Source: Blastocrithidia nonstop | Lineage: Eukaryota > Euglenozoa > Kinetoplastea > Trypanosomatida > Trypanosomatidae | Reading direction: 5' to 3' | Length of the DNA: 64,000 nt | NCBI GenBank assembly: GCA_028554745.1 | Contig: JAQOTN010000016.1 | Span: 124,001 to 188,000, forward strand | Part shown: positions 62,049-64,000 of the stretch, one piece after another | Layout: every line of letters begins with the position of its first letter | Position numbering within the stretch: the stretch's first letter is position 1 | Notes under the pieces: generated by a model | Database searches by the model: none | What the model was told of the DNA's origin: nothing | The model's input: the letters and a program-made list of their open reading frames with translations, nothing else | Made by a program: the position numbers and the translations under genes

Positions 62049-64000
62049 ATGATAGAGAAGAAATTGCTCTGTTGTCTTTTTGTGTGTTTGTTATTTTTTG
62101 TTTACGCAGGAGTTTTTCCCGCTCAAGGATAGGATTATAGGATGTATTGTGTTATGAATGCATTGTCAGACGAATCCACAGGAAGTACGACCACCGCAGA
62201 TGCTATGCGTGAAGGAGTACAAGCAGCATATTGAAACTATAATTTAATGATATAGGCAATGGATGTAAAACCTGATCATATACTTAATGTAATCAAACCA
62301 AAAATACAAGATCTATCAAATTTAGACAATTTGTAAAAAGCAATAAAGACAATATAATCAGAATGTACATACTCAAAAGCCTCACGCCTATATGGTACGT
62401 TCGGCCCATATGGAGATGATTTAACGATGCAATTGAGCCAATATGTAAGTACAAATCCTTCATTCATGTTGATATCTCCGTACACATAACAAACAAAACT
62501 ACGTAAATGAAATAAACAAACTTTTTTTGCTCGAGCCGATCCAAGGGTATAAATGCTTACATTGCTACATTATGCGGTCAATCAACAATCTGTTCGACGT
62601 GTTGGCTTCATGTACATTTCAGGCACAAATTTTGGCAGTGATTAGTTATCCCTTTTGCAAATGTAATTGAAGAGAAGCTTTAACACAAATGCCATCGTGT
62701 TTACTCAAAGCGATCAAGCAAAGATAAATCAAAAGTTATTCGACGACTTTATAAACGAAAAACCAGAAGCAATCATTGTTTTTGGTTTGAAGTGTGCCGC
62801 AACGACTGAATTTATCAATAAACTTGTGACTAACTCATCACTCGCAAACATAACAATACTAGCACCATATTACCTTCAAGAAACGTTACTGGCAACTTAT
62901 CAAAATATAATCGATGTGTCTAAACACTCAATTGCAAACCCTACTGTGATCAGTGGTACAAATCCTTTACCTTCAGCTACTGAATTTGCACACGTACAGC
63001 AATTCCGTAAGTAAATGAAGACGTATATCGAACAAGCAGATTTATCAACAAGTACCTTTACTGACGAGACAATATTTGACAAAGATTTGATTTTGGGTGA
63101 AGCCATGCTCAGCGGTTGGATTGCTGGTACCGCAGTAATCAAGGCAATACATAACTAGGTAGCTCTAACAAATATTCAAAGCTTTCAATCTAGTTTAATA
63201 AATCAGAAGAGATTTATTATCGGCGGCGATTTTGTATTAGGCGATTATGGGGCTAATTGCTCAAAAGCAATGCGAGATCAAGGGTTTATGTGTGAGTGTA
63301 ATCAAGGTGGACACACCGCTTTCTTGAAGAACGTTAACAGCAAAACCAATAAATTGTAATATATTTCTAATTCGCTGCTACCATATGACTCCTCTAAATG
63401 CTATCCAACATAGTACATCATGGCTAAGTCAATTCAACTTTTACTCATGTCACCACAAGATAAGCAATTGGTGAATGAAATTGGTACAAACATGTCTTCG
63501 ATTTTGAGTAGTATTGTTAAAGAATCAAATGAAAATGGTAAGAGTTCTATTATGTATAATGTCAAGTAAATGAAAACGAAAACGGCAAGTGAAGTTACTG
63601 ATTTGAATCAGTATTACTCAAATTATGGTGTTGATGTTATCTTTGGCCCGCTTACGTTTGATAACGACGCTAAAGGTATATGTGTCATTGATCCACTTTA
63701 TCAACCTCTGCAATCTCATCGGACGGAGACAAATCTGATACACATCACGCCGACGGTAGAGCAACAAATATACACACTGTACCAATTCGTAACTAACAAC
63801 AAGGGTGTCTTTCCTGCTGAACACCAGAAGGTAAAGTTTATCCTTAAAAAATTGTCCTCTAACGAAGATGCACAATACAGACAAGTTATTCAGCAAACGG
63901 TAAGCGCTTTGAAGGCACCATCATTTGATGTCGAAAGTTTGAAAGATGGAAGTATTGATGCGTTACTTGATAAAAAAGGTGTGAATTTTGTGATTGGTGC
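62049..64000 (+). CDS. Receptor-type adenylate cyclase, N-terminal ectodomain (partial)
   Basis: First 650 codons; runs off the window. Signal peptide 'KKLLCCLFVCLLFFVYAGVF' is followed by a periplasmic-binding-protein-like ectodomain: 'LYGTFGPYGDDLTMQLSQYV', 'VRRVGFMYISGTNFGSDE', 'PTVISGTNPLPSATEF', 'LILGEAMLSGWIAGTAVIKA', 'KRFIIGGDFVLGDYGANC' and 'CECNQGGHTAFLK', then a second lobe starting near 'SIQLLLMSPQDKQLVNEIG'. This order, especially the LGD/LGE...GW segment and the CxCNQGG motif, is that of kinetoplastid receptor adenylate cyclases (ESAG4/GRESAG4), flagellar or surface enzymes making cAMP; the transmembrane and cyclase domains should lie beyond 64,000. TAG/TAA=Glu and TGA=Trp occur throughout. 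It is the first plus-strand host gene after the strand switch. Confidence 0.9.

Overview
The window looks like nuclear DNA of a trypanosomatid of the Blastocrithidia type. It is AT-rich, and its protein genes are interrupted by all three standard stop codons. When TAA and TAG are read as Glu and TGA as Trp (the scheme described for Blastocrithidia, NCBI code 31), long single-exon proteins appear whose recoded positions fall on conserved Glu and Trp residues. Examples are the GxMEN glutamate of an M1 aminopeptidase, both catalytic glutamates of enoyl-CoA hydratase, and the Trp of a kinase 'TLWYRPP' motif. The lineage is supported independently by a receptor-type adenylate cyclase ectodomain, by intronless co-oriented genes, by polypyrimidine/AG (trans-splice-like) signals just upstream of several ATGs, and by a tyrosine-recombinase retroelement resembling the kinetoplastid VIPER/TATE class. 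Because no codon is an unambiguous stop, gene ends are inferred from the first TAA after the conserved C-terminus, and weak ORFs cannot be validated by openness alone.

Layout, bases 1-49,000: one minus-strand array. From low to high coordinate it holds ERG2-type sterol isomerase; a giant CMGC kinase; Rab GDI; a zinc-ribbon repeat protein; a 1650-residue surface protein; a possible 120-aa gene; a dynamin-like GTPase; DNAAF11/LRRC6; a glycerol-3-phosphate dehydrogenase-like protein; an M1 aminopeptidase; a coiled-coil protein; GINS subunit SLD5; a PlsC acyltransferase; USP5-type deubiquitinase; two tandem enoyl-CoA hydratases; a MAPKK-like kinase; and an orphan 112-aa gene. Transcription would run right to left. 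AT-rich spacers of 0.4-2.6 kb, unusually long for a trypanosomatid, separate the genes.

Layout, 49,000-62,000: the boundary between the minus-strand array and a plus-strand gene, hence a probable divergent strand-switch region. It is filled with retroelement debris: a decayed plus-strand YR-RT-RNase H copy (A), a minus-strand Gag-Ulp1 protease-YR open frame (B) bounded by about 170-bp direct repeats, a second RNase H fragment, several copies of the element 3' end, and a large inverted repeat with about 335-bp arms. The elements use the same recoded stops as the host.

Layout, 62,049-64,000: the plus-strand receptor adenylate cyclase begins with a signal peptide and runs off the window.

Most striking: catalytic residues encoded by stop codons; TAG as the second codon of dynamin; TAG-TAA or TAA-TAA tandems at gene ends; an ECH pair homogenised over the 3' half plus the downstream spacer up to the next gene's ATG; and a SUMO-protease (C48) domain inside a YR-retroelement polyprotein. 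No rRNA, tRNA, CRISPR or prokaryotic features were recognised.
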